From: an uncultured Dorea sp.
GTDB taxonomy: Bacteria > Bacillota > Clostridia > Lachnospirales > Lachnospiraceae
Length of the DNA: 44,125 nucleotides
Assembly: GCA_910589275.1 (NCBI GenBank)
Contig: CAJUTH010000031.1
Span: 1 to 44,125 of the forward strand
Direction: 5' to 3'
Made by a program: the position numbers and the translations under genes
The notes under the pieces: model-generated
Told to the model about the DNA's origin: nothing
What the model saw: the letters and a program-made list of their open reading frames with translations, nothing else
Databases searched by the model: none
Part shown: one piece after another, positions 26,705-34,751 of the stretch
How the letters are laid out: each line of letters opens with the position of its first letter
Position numbering within the stretch: the first letter of the stretch is position 1

Positions 26705-27465
26705 TCCTTTTCCTCTATTCCTTTAATATTTCCTACAAAAATCAAACCAATACAGTTCATTATAAAGATCCAAATTTTTATAGATACCTCTGGATTATTT
26801 ACCGCGGCTATGATCCATATATAATTCACAAATATCGAACAGCAATAAATGCTTAATAGATTTTGATATCTTTTTCTTATGATCCTGCTCAACATATAGG
26901 CACCGGCTAAAATAAAGAAAACAAGTCCATATGCCATCTCTTTTATTAATACATTAACAATGTTTGTTTGTTCTCTGCTATTCAAATATAGTCTTCCATC
27001 ATCCCGGATACGATATACATCGCCCAGCGACGACTGTTCAAAGTCAATCCGGATAGAATTAATATAATCCCCTATAATAAACTCGCCATTACCGCCGTCT
27101 GCTTTCCCAATATTTTTTTCCGAAAAAATATAATCCAGTCCGTAATAAATCTTATAAAAACCTGCATAATCATCCGTTATATCTAAGGAAACATCCCAGA
27201 CCCATACCGGCGGGACATCATACACAATAAAAGGGTCATCTCCTGTAATTTGAATGCAATTTTCTTGATCTATTACACAGTCATTTGTTTTCACTGAATC
27301 TATGATATCTATTTCTTGAGGATGGTATTCTGCTCTTTTTACAAAAAACCTAACCTCCTTCTTATCATGCAGCAATAGCATAAATAATACTATCATGATA
27401 TAAATCAGCAAAAGCATGACATATAATATTATCCTTTTCTTATCCTTCAAACAGCTCCACCTCAT
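26701..27465 (-). CDS. Uncharacterised membrane protein with extracytoplasmic beta-rich domain
   Basis: I do not recognise this 254-aa protein. One hydrophobic helix lies at ~12-32. A polar, beta-rich extracytoplasmic segment follows at ~35-165 (ITGDDPFIVYDVPPVWVWDV, FYKIYYGLDYIFSEK), and then three helices at ~173-245. The segment resembles the jelly-roll-like domains that accompany membrane glycosyltransferases. The gene is translationally coupled to the GT-C-like gene through a 4-bp overlap, suggesting a complex. The annotated ATG has only a distant AGGAGG. A TTG five codons in (27,450) has GAGGTGG at 6-nt spacing and may be the true start. Confidence 0.6.
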   Translation of the reverse strand: MRWSCLKDKKRIILYVMLLLIYIMIVLFMLLLHDKKEVRFFVKRAEYHPQEIDIIDSVKTNDCVIDQENCIQITGDDPFIVYDVPPVWVWDVSLDITDDYAGFYKIYYGLDYIFSEKNIGKADGGNGEFIIGDYINSIRIDFEQSSLGDVYRIRDDGRLYLNSREQTNIVNVLIKEMAYGLVFFILAGAYMLSRIIRKRYQNLLSIYCCSIFVNYIWIIAAVNNPEVSIKIWIFIMNCIGLIFVGNIKGIEEKE

Positions 27466-27509
27466 AATCCGTTTTATGACCTATCGCCCTCTTCATCCTC
27501 CTAATACAT

Positions 27510-28559
27510 TTACTCATTAGAATCTTGTTTACAATTATCAGTCAGCCATTCTTTTACCAGATTTTGTATAACAAGCTCTTTCAAAGAATCTTCATCCACC
27601 ATCTCTTTCAATGCATCCACATCTTGATATCCATACAACTCCGCCAGCTTCTGATATTCCTTTTCTAATTCGTCACCCTTAGGCAGCAGCTTTTCTTCTT
27701 CCGCAATGACATCCGCAACCAGCCTCTGCTTCAGCTCCACCTTAGCAGCCTCTTCCGCCTGTTTTTCAAATTCCTCCGCCGTAATTCCAATCTGTGCCTG
27801 GACGTAGGTTTCATAGTCCATCTCTGAACTTTCTGCCATATCTTTATACTGTTGAATCAGAGAATCTGAAATTTCTTTTATTTCTTCTTCAGGATATTTC
27901 TCTACCTCCGCCTTTTCAAGTACCGCATTCCACACTGCATCCTGAAGCATAGAATTGCTATCTACAGACATATTATCTTCTAACATCTTCCTGACTTCTG
28001 CTCTATACTCTTCGACTGTTTCTGCACTTTCAGAAATAGTTTGAACGAATTCATCTGTGAGCTCCGCGGGCCTTGTTATCGCATTTACTGTAATTGTATA
28101 TACAACCTCCCTGCCAGATAATTCTGGATTATAGGCATAATTTTCTGGAAGAACGCCGCCCCACTCATATACATCCCCGGCAATATGTCCTATAAGCCCT
28201 TCGTCAAATCCCTCAAGAAACTGACCTAATCCAAGCTGCAGAGAGAAGTTCTCTGCATTTCCACCGTCAAACTCCTGCCCATCCACTGTGCCGGCATAAT
28301 TGAGGTCCACTACATCGCCTAACTCTGCGCCACGGTCTGTAACCTCAATCGAATTCTGCATAAGGACAGAATTAATATAATTCTCCACATCTTCGTCCGT
28401 TACTTCCGATATATCCATCACTTCATCAACTTCAATTCCTCTATACCCCTCTATCGTCACATATTCATTGGACGCCTTATTATCATTACCTTTGCATCCT
28501 GCCAGCAGCGCAGATAATGCCGCTATACTCACAAAATAATATACTATCTTTCTCTTCAT
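27510..28559 (-). CDS. Trigger-factor-like FKBP peptidyl-prolyl isomerase lipoprotein
   Basis: This is a 349-aa secreted lipoprotein. The start at 28,559 is chosen because AGGTGG sits 5 nt upstream; the ATG at 28,571 overlaps that site. Residues 1-22 form a lipoprotein signal (ALLAGC, lipidated C22). Residues ~75-160 are an FKBP domain of trigger-factor type (GDVVDLNYAGTVDGQEFDGG, FLEGFDEGLIG), and ~165-335 is the long helical SurA-like chaperone arm. The ribosome-binding N-terminal domain of cytosolic trigger factor is replaced by the lipid anchor. It probably helps fold exported proteins at the membrane face. It lies divergent from the LytTR gene and 45 bp upstream of the 254-aa gene, with no terminator visible between. 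Confidence 0.9.
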   Translation of the reverse strand: MKRKIVYYFVSIAALSALLAGCKGNDNKASNEYVTIEGYRGIEVDEVMDISEVTDEDVENYINSVLMQNSIEVTDRGAELGDVVDLNYAGTVDGQEFDGGNAENFSLQLGLGQFLEGFDEGLIGHIAGDVYEWGGVLPENYAYNPELSGREVVYTITVNAITRPAELTDEFVQTISESAETVEEYRAEVRKMLEDNMSVDSNSMLQDAVWNAVLEKAEVEKYPEEEIKEISDSLIQQYKDMAESSEMDYETYVQAQIGITAEEFEKQAEEAAKVELKQRLVADVIAEEEKLLPKGDELEKEYQKLAELYGYQDVDALKEMVDEDSLKELVIQNLVKEWLTDNCKQDSNE

Positions 28560-28576
28560 ATTCCACCTCACATCTT

Positions 28577-28604
28577 ATTGAACATTAGTAGTTCAATTAG
28601 TATA
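28577..28604 (-). promoter_or_regulatory. Promoter -10 and operator-like inverted repeat of the FKBP lipoprotein gene
   Basis: A -10-like TATACT (28,604-28,599, minus strand) is followed by the perfect 7-bp inverted repeat ATTGAAC-N7-GTTCAAT (28,577-28,597), which would cover the start site. No good -35 is visible, which would fit activator dependence. The rest of the 356-bp divergent region to 28,915 is AT-rich, with no gene seen. Confidence 0.5.
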
Positions 28605-28915
28605 CTTTAATAAAAATAAAATTTAATTATTTTTTCCACAATTAATTCCCTTATGTTTTTCTTACTTCACACAGTATCATATATCTTTATATCACATTTA
28701 ACGCCTGAATGAAACCTTTTTCATAACTTTTTTATTTTTTGCATCGTCAACCCCATATATTAACCTCTAAAGCTTGGCAAACACAACATATTCCACCTTC
28801 AAATTATCATATCTGGCTTTTCTTTTCCATTCTTCCATTTCTTCTATACAAATTCCGTCATTTTTCGACTTTTCGATTGTCTTATATATAGAATATACCA
28901 TAAGGAGACAAAAAA

Positions 28916-29356
28916 ATGCATTGGTTACAAGATTATCCCTTCAATAAATCCCAACAGACAAATCTATCTCTTTTTCTTAAGCGCTATGGCATCTCAGGCC
29001 TGATGTGCGCAATACAGTCGTATACTGACATGCAGCAAGAATACATCTGTAAAACCCGGGCGTCCCTGTCCCGTCTCAAAATCAATGATATTTTCTATCT
29101 GGAAATTCAGGAACATACAATTGCCGTTCATACTCAGAGAGGAATCTATCAAAAATACGGCTCGTTAAGTAATGAACTAAAACACTTATCCCCTTGCGGA
29201 TTTATGAAATGTAATCAAAGCTGCATCGTCTCCATCCGTAAAATTCAAACAATCTGCAATGATGATATCATTCTAACCAATGAGAAACATCTGCATTTGA
29301 GCAGACATTACGCGCCTCAGATCATTATGGCTTTTTCCCGCAGCTTTCCGCTTTGA
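28916..29356 (+). CDS. Stand-alone LytTR-domain transcriptional regulator
   Basis: This is the only plus-strand gene, 146 aa. Residues ~45-146 fit the LytTR DNA-binding domain: KINDIFYLEIQEHTIAVHT, a G.Y...SLSNELKHL helix, F.KCNQSCIVSIRKIQTI, then IILTN.KHLHLSRHY. The first ~45 residues are not a receiver domain and contain no membrane helix, so the signal input is unknown. AAGGAG lies 10 nt upstream of the ATG. It faces the FKBP lipoprotein gene across a shared intergenic region and may control it or the cell-wall genes nearby. Base composition is like the neighbours. Confidence 0.82.
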   Translation: MHWLQDYPFNKSQQTNLSLFLKRYGISGLMCAIQSYTDMQQEYICKTRASLSRLKINDIFYLEIQEHTIAVHTQRGIYQKYGSLSNELKHLSPCGFMKCNQSCIVSIRKIQTICNDDIILTNEKHLHLSRHYAPQIIMAFSRSFPL

Positions 29357-29379
29357 CTGTAGTATTCTTATTATGAGTT

Positions 29380-29447
29380 TAAAAAAAGAGATGAATCCTT
29401 GGACACGCTCTGCTTGCTGGCAGCGCTTTCCAAATGATTCACCTCTT
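29380..29447 (-). terminator. Rho-independent terminator of the cdaA operon
   Basis: On the minus strand an imperfect long stem pairs AAGAG.TGAATC (outer arms at 29,443-29,447 and 29,386-29,390) and TTGGA/TCCAA, with CGCT/AGCG further in. It is followed by a run of seven T (29,387-29,381). It sits just after the SH3 gene and between convergent genes; the plus-strand side lacks a T run. Confidence 0.82.
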
Positions 29448-29451
29448 ACCT

Positions 29452-30201
29452 CTATTCTTCCGACAGCCACTCCTGATATACATAGCCGATCTTGCCATTG
29501 TAGTTAATCCGCCACCAGCCATTCTTCTCGTCAGTCACCTTTACTTTTGTTCCTTTTTCTAAGACGCCCAGCTTCGCAGAATTTATATCTGCATCGCTGC
29601 GGATATTAACTCCTTTGCTGCAATCGACTATCATTGTCCTTTCGGTAAATTTCTTATTAGAATTCTGTGCATCAGACTCCAAATCCGTAACCTCTTTATC
29701 TGTCTCCGTAAGCCATTTCCCGTATATATAACCAGTCTTCCCCTTATAATCAAAGCTGCACCAGTCGTTTTCGATGCCGGTAACTGTTATGACGGTTCCC
29801 ATTTCCAAATCGCCAAGAATCGATTTATCCGTACCAGGACCGCTCCTAACGTTCACACCCATCCTGCAGTCCACTTCCATACGAATCTTCCCGCCCTTCA
29901 TAGACACCGTTGAAGGAACCTCCTCCAGCAAATCCTTCCGGATATATCCCGTATTACTGCCATATTCTACCGAGCACCAGCCATCGCTTTCACTAATTAC
30001 AATAACCTGAGTTCCCTGGGGCAGACAATCACGGACAGCTTTGTCCATACCCGGACCGCTTCGTACATTTGCTCCCTGTCTACAGTTAACCGTCATGTTT
30101 TCCTCCGCCACTGCACAGCTTTCAAAGCCAATACCCAAAGCAAAAATGAGCGAAAGTGATAAAATAGCCCCGCCAGTCAGCAGTATATCCTTTATCCTCA
30201 T
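29452..30201 (-). CDS. Secreted protein with three bacterial SH3 domains
   Basis: From the ATG at 30,201 (GGAGG about 10 nt upstream; the frame extends to 30,249) this is a 249-aa protein. An N-terminal hydrophobic signal or anchor (~7-30) is followed by three SH3b repeats at about 36-95, 103-165 and 183-248. Each starts NCRQGANVRSGPG, DCRMGVNVRSGPG or DCSKGVNIRSDAD and ends GYIxxxxL. SH3b domains bind peptidoglycan peptides. No enzyme domain is present, so it is probably a wall-binding or sensing protein. It starts 7 bp after the nucleotidyltransferase and is the last gene of the operon. Confidence 0.88.
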   Translation of the reverse strand: MRIKDILLTGGAILSLSLIFALGIGFESCAVAEENMTVNCRQGANVRSGPGMDKAVRDCLPQGTQVIVISESDGWCSVEYGSNTGYIRKDLLEEVPSTVSMKGGKIRMEVDCRMGVNVRSGPGTDKSILGDLEMGTVITVTGIENDWCSFDYKGKTGYIYGKWLTETDKEVTDLESDAQNSNKKFTERTMIVDCSKGVNIRSDADINSAKLGVLEKGTKVKVTDEKNGWWRINYNGKIGYVYQEWLSEE

Positions 30202-30208
30202 ATTTTCA

Positions 30209-31147
30209 TTACCTCCGTTCCGAGACATCCTCATACAGCTTGTCCGCATACACTCCTTCAGCCACTAGTTTCTGTATTTCTTCTGTGACATCCTTTTTGT
30301 CTTCCCTAAAAGTTACGCCAAACCACTTATCATGGGACTGCAGAACTTCTACCTGCATCTTTCCTTCTTCCAGCAGACCGCCGATAATCGTTGGAAGAAG
30401 ATATTCTCCGGTTGGGTTGTCAGAATCCAGACTGTCCAAAAACTGATTGAAGCCGTCCTCTAAAATTCCTATAAACGCCGGTGAAAGCCCCCACATATTC
30501 ATAGAAACTTCTGAATCAACATCAATACTGATCCATTCTCCTTTCTCATCCTGTACTGCCGCACCATCTTTAGTTTTGACAATACCACGCGTCTCCACAA
30601 TCTCTGTCAACATATTATCTGTACTAACTTTGCAGACTCCTCTGGTTACTCCGCCATTATCGCTCAATGTATTTTTCAGAATAAATCCGATCATACATGC
30701 AGAATATCCGTCATCAGAAGATTTGCTGATTAAATATTCATACGCCTTCTTATATGCTTCTTTACCATAATAATCATCAGCATTGATTACTAAAAACGGT
30801 TCCCGTATCAGATCTCTGCAGCAAAGGATTGCCTGACCGGTCCCCCATGGCTTTTTTCGTCCTTTTGCCTTATAGCGGAACCGCTCTGGAATATCATCCA
30901 ATTCCTGGTAAGCATACTCAACTTTCACAATCTTTTCAATCCGTCTGCCGATTACCTGTTTAAAATCTTTTTCTAGATCCTTCCGGATAACAAATACAAC
31001 TTTATCAAAACCTGCTTCCATAGCGTCATAAATAGAATAATCCATAATGATCTCCCCGCTAGGACCCACAGTCTCTAATTGTTTAATCCCGCCTCCAAAT
31101 CTGCTGCCTATTCCAGCCGCCATGATTACTAATGTAGCTTTTCCCAT
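30209..31147 (-). CDS. Sugar nucleotidyltransferase-like protein
   Basis: This 312-aa protein has the NTP_transferase fold. Residues 5-22 give VIMAAGIGSRFGGGIKQ, a variant of the GxGTRxxPxTK pyrophosphorylase loop that keeps the G-x-G-x-R core and lysine. WGTGQAILCCRDL and VINADDYYG (metal-binding Asp pair, ~118-126) follow. EVSMNMWGL and ATP-site partners lie towards the C-terminus. It may activate a sugar-1-phosphate or another phospho-compound with a nucleotide. It does not match RmlA or GalU closely by eye. It lies between the HPr and SH3 genes in the cdaA operon, suggesting wall precursor or surface glycan supply. Confidence 0.82.
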   Translation of the reverse strand: MGKATLVIMAAGIGSRFGGGIKQLETVGPSGEIIMDYSIYDAMEAGFDKVVFVIRKDLEKDFKQVIGRRIEKIVKVEYAYQELDDIPERFRYKAKGRKKPWGTGQAILCCRDLIREPFLVINADDYYGKEAYKKAYEYLISKSSDDGYSACMIGFILKNTLSDNGGVTRGVCKVSTDNMLTEIVETRGIVKTKDGAAVQDEKGEWISIDVDSEVSMNMWGLSPAFIGILEDGFNQFLDSLDSDNPTGEYLLPTIIGGLLEEGKMQVEVLQSHDKWFGVTFREDKKDVTEEIQKLVAEGVYADKLYEDVSERR

Positions 31148-31165
31148 ATCCTCTCCTTACCGGGT

Positions 31166-31429
31166 CTATTCTCCCAAGCCGTCCTCTACCGCTTTAACCA
31201 TCGCCGCCAAAGCTTCCTGCTCATCTGTGCCCTCGCACATCAGCTCAATCTCGTCTCCCTTTTTGATACAAGCTCCCAGCACACTAAGCACACTCTTTGC
31301 ATTCGCATTTGTTTCTCCATGCTGAAAAGTAATTCTACTGTCATATCTTACCGCTGTATTGCAGAAGATTCCAGCAGGCCGTAAATGAAGTCCTGTGGGA
31401 TTGACGATTGTAACCTTCCTGCTAACCAT
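31166..31429 (-). CDS. HPr-family phosphocarrier protein
   Basis: This is an 87-aa protein. The start at 31,429 is supported by GGAGG 8 nt upstream. It also puts the phospho-acceptor histidine at position 15 (TGLHLRPAG) and the HPr-kinase serine at position 46 (NAKSVLSVL), exactly the canonical HPr numbering. The ATG five codons earlier has its AAGGAG too close. HPr passes phosphate from enzyme I to PTS EIIA proteins, and HPr(Ser-P) works with CcpA. Both sites are kept, so it is HPr-like rather than Crh-like. It lies 4 bp after cdaR, away from any ptsI, so it may be the general HPr or a specialised copy. Confidence 0.92.
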   Translation of the reverse strand: MVSRKVTIVNPTGLHLRPAGIFCNTAVRYDSRITFQHGETNANAKSVLSVLGACIKKGDEIELMCEGTDEQEALAAMVKAVEDGLGE

Positions 31430-31433
31430 TCCT

Positions 31434-32690
31434 TTAACCTCCATTCTCCTTTTTCTCTAGTATAATTTCAACCGTAACGATTCCCTCCAAGGAACAATCC
31501 CCCGGAAGTTCTATCTGTACTGGTACCGTATATGTCCCCGCTTTTTTATATTCTTTTAAATCAATCACCGCCATCCGCTCAATATTTAGTTCCTCCAGAC
31601 TTTCTTTTGCGCCCCTTACATGAACCTCCAAATCCTCAGTCTTCCTATAACTCATGCGCAAATCATCGTCTAGATTCTTCACGGTAATTGATCCAATAGG
31701 TAATTCAAAATTTCTTGTTCCATTTCTTTCAATGGCAATTGTAACAATCATGGAATTTGCCATACTATCTGCCAACTGGATTCCATTTGGCAGGTATTCT
31801 TCTAAATTTAGCGTAAAATCTGTTCTAGAATTAACGATCTGCTCCTCGAACTCTTCCGCCGGAATCTCAATGCTATCTACTTCGTCTAATATGTCATCCG
31901 GTCCTGCAATCTCAATTTCTTCCGGCGCCAGCTTTACAGACGATATAGAATGCCCTTCCTTTACCACAATCTTAGATGTATCTACATCTACCGGAACCCG
32001 GCGGGTCTTATACAACGTTACCGCAACATTGACGCCAAAATTACCAAGATTATTCGCCAGCCGCGACTGATCGATCAAATTATTGTCTTCATCATAAAAC
32101 ATCAACTGCGATGCTAAAATAGAATCCTCTCCCAAGCCCGACACATCAACTTCCGCCGTCACTTTACTAATCCTGTCGACCAAGGACTCCGGTCCGTTAA
32201 TGGTAACTGTTTCCGGATCTGTCTGCAGATTCCCCAAAACGAAACCGTCCCTTACTTCACCTGTCGCCATAGGCGTTATATTTGAAGTCTTGCTCACATT
32301 TTCTTCAATCCGAATCTGTAAATTTCTCGGATTAGTATAAATACTTTCGTAATTCTCCTCATATCCGACAACCACAGCCTCAAGCGGTATCTGGGAATCC
32401 AAATACATCTCTTTAATATCCGCTGTTACAATAATGTCTTCCGCTTTAATCTTACTTAACGTACGGCGTTTTGCCGATATGGTAACATTCACATTTTGAG
32501 TATCATCCACAATCTGATAAGTCTTCTTCTGTTCCGTAAGAATCTCAGAATGTTCTACGATTACCGGTATCCCGGAAAAAGTCTTGGACATAACCGGATT
32601 ATCAATATTAACCACAATCAGCCATAAAAGAAATGCAAACAAAAATGCTAACAGCTTAAGGCCAAGGTTGTTTTTAAGAATCTTCCCCAT
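31434..32690 (-). CDS. cdaR: CdaR/YbbR-domain regulator of diadenylate cyclase
   Basis: This 418-aa membrane-anchored protein has a single N-terminal helix (~11-28) followed by about four YbbR beta repeats facing outward. They recur as VNIxxxPVxVEH, ATGEVxDGFVLGNLQTDPETVTINGPESLVDxIxxVxAEVDVSG, VSSVKLAPEEIEIAGP and similar. In Firmicutes CdaR binds CdaA and tunes c-di-AMP synthesis, perhaps in response to wall status. Its start overlaps the cdaA end by 17 bp, so the two are translated together. The usual third gene, glmM, does not follow; HPr does. Confidence 0.93.
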   Translation of the reverse strand: MGKILKNNLGLKLLAFLFAFLLWLIVVNIDNPVMSKTFSGIPVIVEHSEILTEQKKTYQIVDDTQNVNVTISAKRRTLSKIKAEDIIVTADIKEMYLDSQIPLEAVVVGYEENYESIYTNPRNLQIRIEENVSKTSNITPMATGEVRDGFVLGNLQTDPETVTINGPESLVDRISKVTAEVDVSGLGEDSILASQLMFYDEDNNLIDQSRLANNLGNFGVNVAVTLYKTRRVPVDVDTSKIVVKEGHSISSVKLAPEEIEIAGPDDILDEVDSIEIPAEEFEEQIVNSRTDFTLNLEEYLPNGIQLADSMANSMIVTIAIERNGTRNFELPIGSITVKNLDDDLRMSYRKTEDLEVHVRGAKESLEELNIERMAVIDLKEYKKAGTYTVPVQIELPGDCSLEGIVTVEIILEKKENGG

Positions 32691-33549
32691 GATTCACCCT
32701 TTCTTTCCGTTTCGCAAAAAATCTTCTGGAAGCCTTTCTTTTATTCTGTATCCGAACAAACTGTTCCCGCAGTTCTTCCGGTATAAGTCCTCTGGTCAGC
32801 CTTCCTCCCTGAGCTATAGACACATGACCGGTCTCTTCTGATACAACAACCACCAATGCATCGCTGACCTCGCTCATACCTACTGCCGCCCGATGTCTAG
32901 TGCCAAGGCCTTTACTAAGTCCCATATTATCAGACAGCGGCAAATAGCAGGTTGCCGCTACAATCCTGTCATTGCGTATAATAATCGCGCCGTCGTGCAG
33001 CGGCGTATTATGCTCAAATATATTAATCAACACTTGACTAGAAACCAGACAATCCATCTGAATCCCTGTTATTTCATATTCAGTAAGCTGGATCGCTTGT
33101 TCCACCACAATCAGCGCTCCAGTCTTAACCTTACTCATCTCAAATACCGCCCGGATGATACCTTCTACCGTATCATCACTAAAACGCCCTTTTTCTTTTG
33201 TGTCAAAGGGCACCATAGATGAAATAAGCTGCTTTTCTCCAAGCTTTTCCAAACCTCTGCGCAATTCCGGCTGAAAAACCACAACTGCCGCCGTGGCAAC
33301 CACAGTAGCCATATGCCTCACAATCCATAGAATCGTATGCATCTGGAACAGCGCTGCAATCAAAATAAATACCGAAAGCACCAGAATCCCTCGAAGCAGC
33401 ATCCACGCCTTTGTGTTCTTAATCCATATCATAATCTGATATACTAGAAATGTAATGATAATGATTTCCAGCATATCCATAATACCAACCCGTGGAAAGT
33501 ACAGGCTCTTCAGATATTCATCAACAAACTGTGCTATTCTTTGCTCCAT
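32674..33549 (-). CDS. cdaA: Diadenylate cyclase CdaA
   Basis: This 291-aa enzyme makes c-di-AMP from two ATP. Three membrane helices occupy ~27-45, 52-70 and 74-92. The DAC domain (~105-265) shows the catalytic DGA (186-188) and RHR (218-220, in GTRHRAA) motifs, with LSDNMGLSKGLG between them. Length and order match CdaA (DacA) rather than DisA. It lies 45 bp after the 384-aa membrane gene and overlaps cdaR. c-di-AMP controls potassium and osmolyte transport and wall stability, which fits the envelope genes around it. Confidence 0.96.
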   Translation of the reverse strand: MEQRIAQFVDEYLKSLYFPRVGIMDMLEIIIITFLVYQIMIWIKNTKAWMLLRGILVLSVFILIAALFQMHTILWIVRHMATVVATAAVVVFQPELRRGLEKLGEKQLISSMVPFDTKEKGRFSDDTVEGIIRAVFEMSKVKTGALIVVEQAIQLTEYEITGIQMDCLVSSQVLINIFEHNTPLHDGAIIIRNDRIVAATCYLPLSDNMGLSKGLGTRHRAAVGMSEVSDALVVVVSEETGHVSIAQGGRLTRGLIPEELREQFVRIQNKRKASRRFFAKRKERVNHGEDS

Positions 33550-33594
33550 CCTGCCGCTCTCCTTACATCTCTCAAAATCCGGCCCCCGCCAGAT

Positions 33595-34749
33595 TTATTT
33601 CCCCTTTCCGTCCAGATTTAAATCCTTACGCAAACTTCTAGTTAAAAGCAGATGTTCTGTATTTGCCATACTTTTTTTACCTTTTGCGCCGCTCTGGTTC
33701 TTTCCTTGAGCCGCATAAACCGGATTGTTCTTTCTAGACTGATTTGAATTAGGTTTCTGCTGACTTCCAAGAGACCTATTATTTCTCTTACGAAGCTCAT
33801 CGGAATCAAAAACTTCTGATTCCTTCTGCTTATTAATCCTTTTCACCATCTTCTCCGGTGCAGGAACCCCTACCTTCGGGACTGCTTTAACATAGTAATA
33901 GTATTCGTCATCTTCATATTGAAGACTTTCACATTTGGAATAGTCCACGGAAAAGAAAAGAACCTCTAAAATAATCCCCGCAAACACCGCCACTAACGCT
34001 CCAATAATCAGAGTACCGATAGAAACCTTTGTATCTAACACTGCATTCCCTGCTGCCGCAGTTATAACATAAATTACTGCTCCAGCCACGCTTGCAAGCT
34101 TCCATGCATGCGCCACAGCGCATCTTCTAATCCCATATACCGCCAGCAAACATATAATATCCATAACTACAAACAGCCACATCTCTTTTTTCGTCAGAGA
34201 CTGCTTTGCAAAATCCATCATGTCTGTAAGAAGGTTCGCCTTATCTGCAGTCTGTATCACCGCAGCAGACTCCTTTACCTGATGAATTAAATAGTAGGAA
34301 ATCGTTCCCAAAGCCGTAGGAACCGCGTATACCGGCGTCCCAATCAACGCCGCCGAAATCGGAATCACAGCCGGAACCTTCAACATATACGCCAGCGGCA
34401 TTAAAAGAACTACAATCGCTGTCTTAGGCGCAAGCCTGAGATAAAAAATAAACATTAAAAGGAAAACAACCGCCGCTACAATCAGCATGCCCAAAGACAC
34501 AGAATATATATGGCCGAGCACCAGTGCCGCTGCCGCAAGAACCGTAAATACAGCCGGAAGAAACGCACATATCACCGAAAGTCCCAAGGTAATAACCGGA
34601 TTAGTAAGCATCTGCATGAATCCAATATTATGGTTAATTAAATAAAACGTGAATAACGCCAATATAAACTGTATTATCTTATCGATATATTTAGAATACC
34701 GCGCATACATCTTCTGAAGCTGACCTTTTAATTCCAAAATACCATCCAT
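33595..34749 (-). CDS. Uncharacterised polytopic membrane protein with polar C-terminal tail
   Basis: I do not recognise this 384-aa protein. About eight to nine hydrophobic helices fill residues 20-275, with short charged loops. A cytoplasmic-looking tail of ~110 residues begins at YEDDEYYYYVKAVPK and runs through a Lys/Asn/Gln/Ser-rich, probably disordered region, ending in RSLRKDLNLDGKGK. The gene starts 2 bp after the 131-aa membrane gene and precedes cdaA by 45 bp. Co-transcription with cdaA/cdaR suggests a link with c-di-AMP or envelope control, but no catalytic motif is visible. Confidence 0.72.
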   Translation of the reverse strand: MDGILELKGQLQKMYARYSKYIDKIIQFILALFTFYLINHNIGFMQMLTNPVITLGLSVICAFLPAVFTVLAAAALVLGHIYSVSLGMLIVAAVVFLLMFIFYLRLAPKTAIVVLLMPLAYMLKVPAVIPISAALIGTPVYAVPTALGTISYYLIHQVKESAAVIQTADKANLLTDMMDFAKQSLTKKEMWLFVVMDIICLLAVYGIRRCAVAHAWKLASVAGAVIYVITAAAGNAVLDTKVSIGTLIIGALVAVFAGIILEVLFFSVDYSKCESLQYEDDEYYYYVKAVPKVGVPAPEKMVKRINKQKESEVFDSDELRKRNNRSLGSQQKPNSNQSRKNNPVYAAQGKNQSGAKGKKSMANTEHLLLTRSLRKDLNLDGKGK

Positions 34750-34751
34750 AA

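Noticed and set aside
28860..28915. Sigma-A promoter for the LytTR gene
   Set aside because: TATAGA and TATATA boxes exist, but no acceptable -35 at correct spacing; AT richness makes chance boxes likely.
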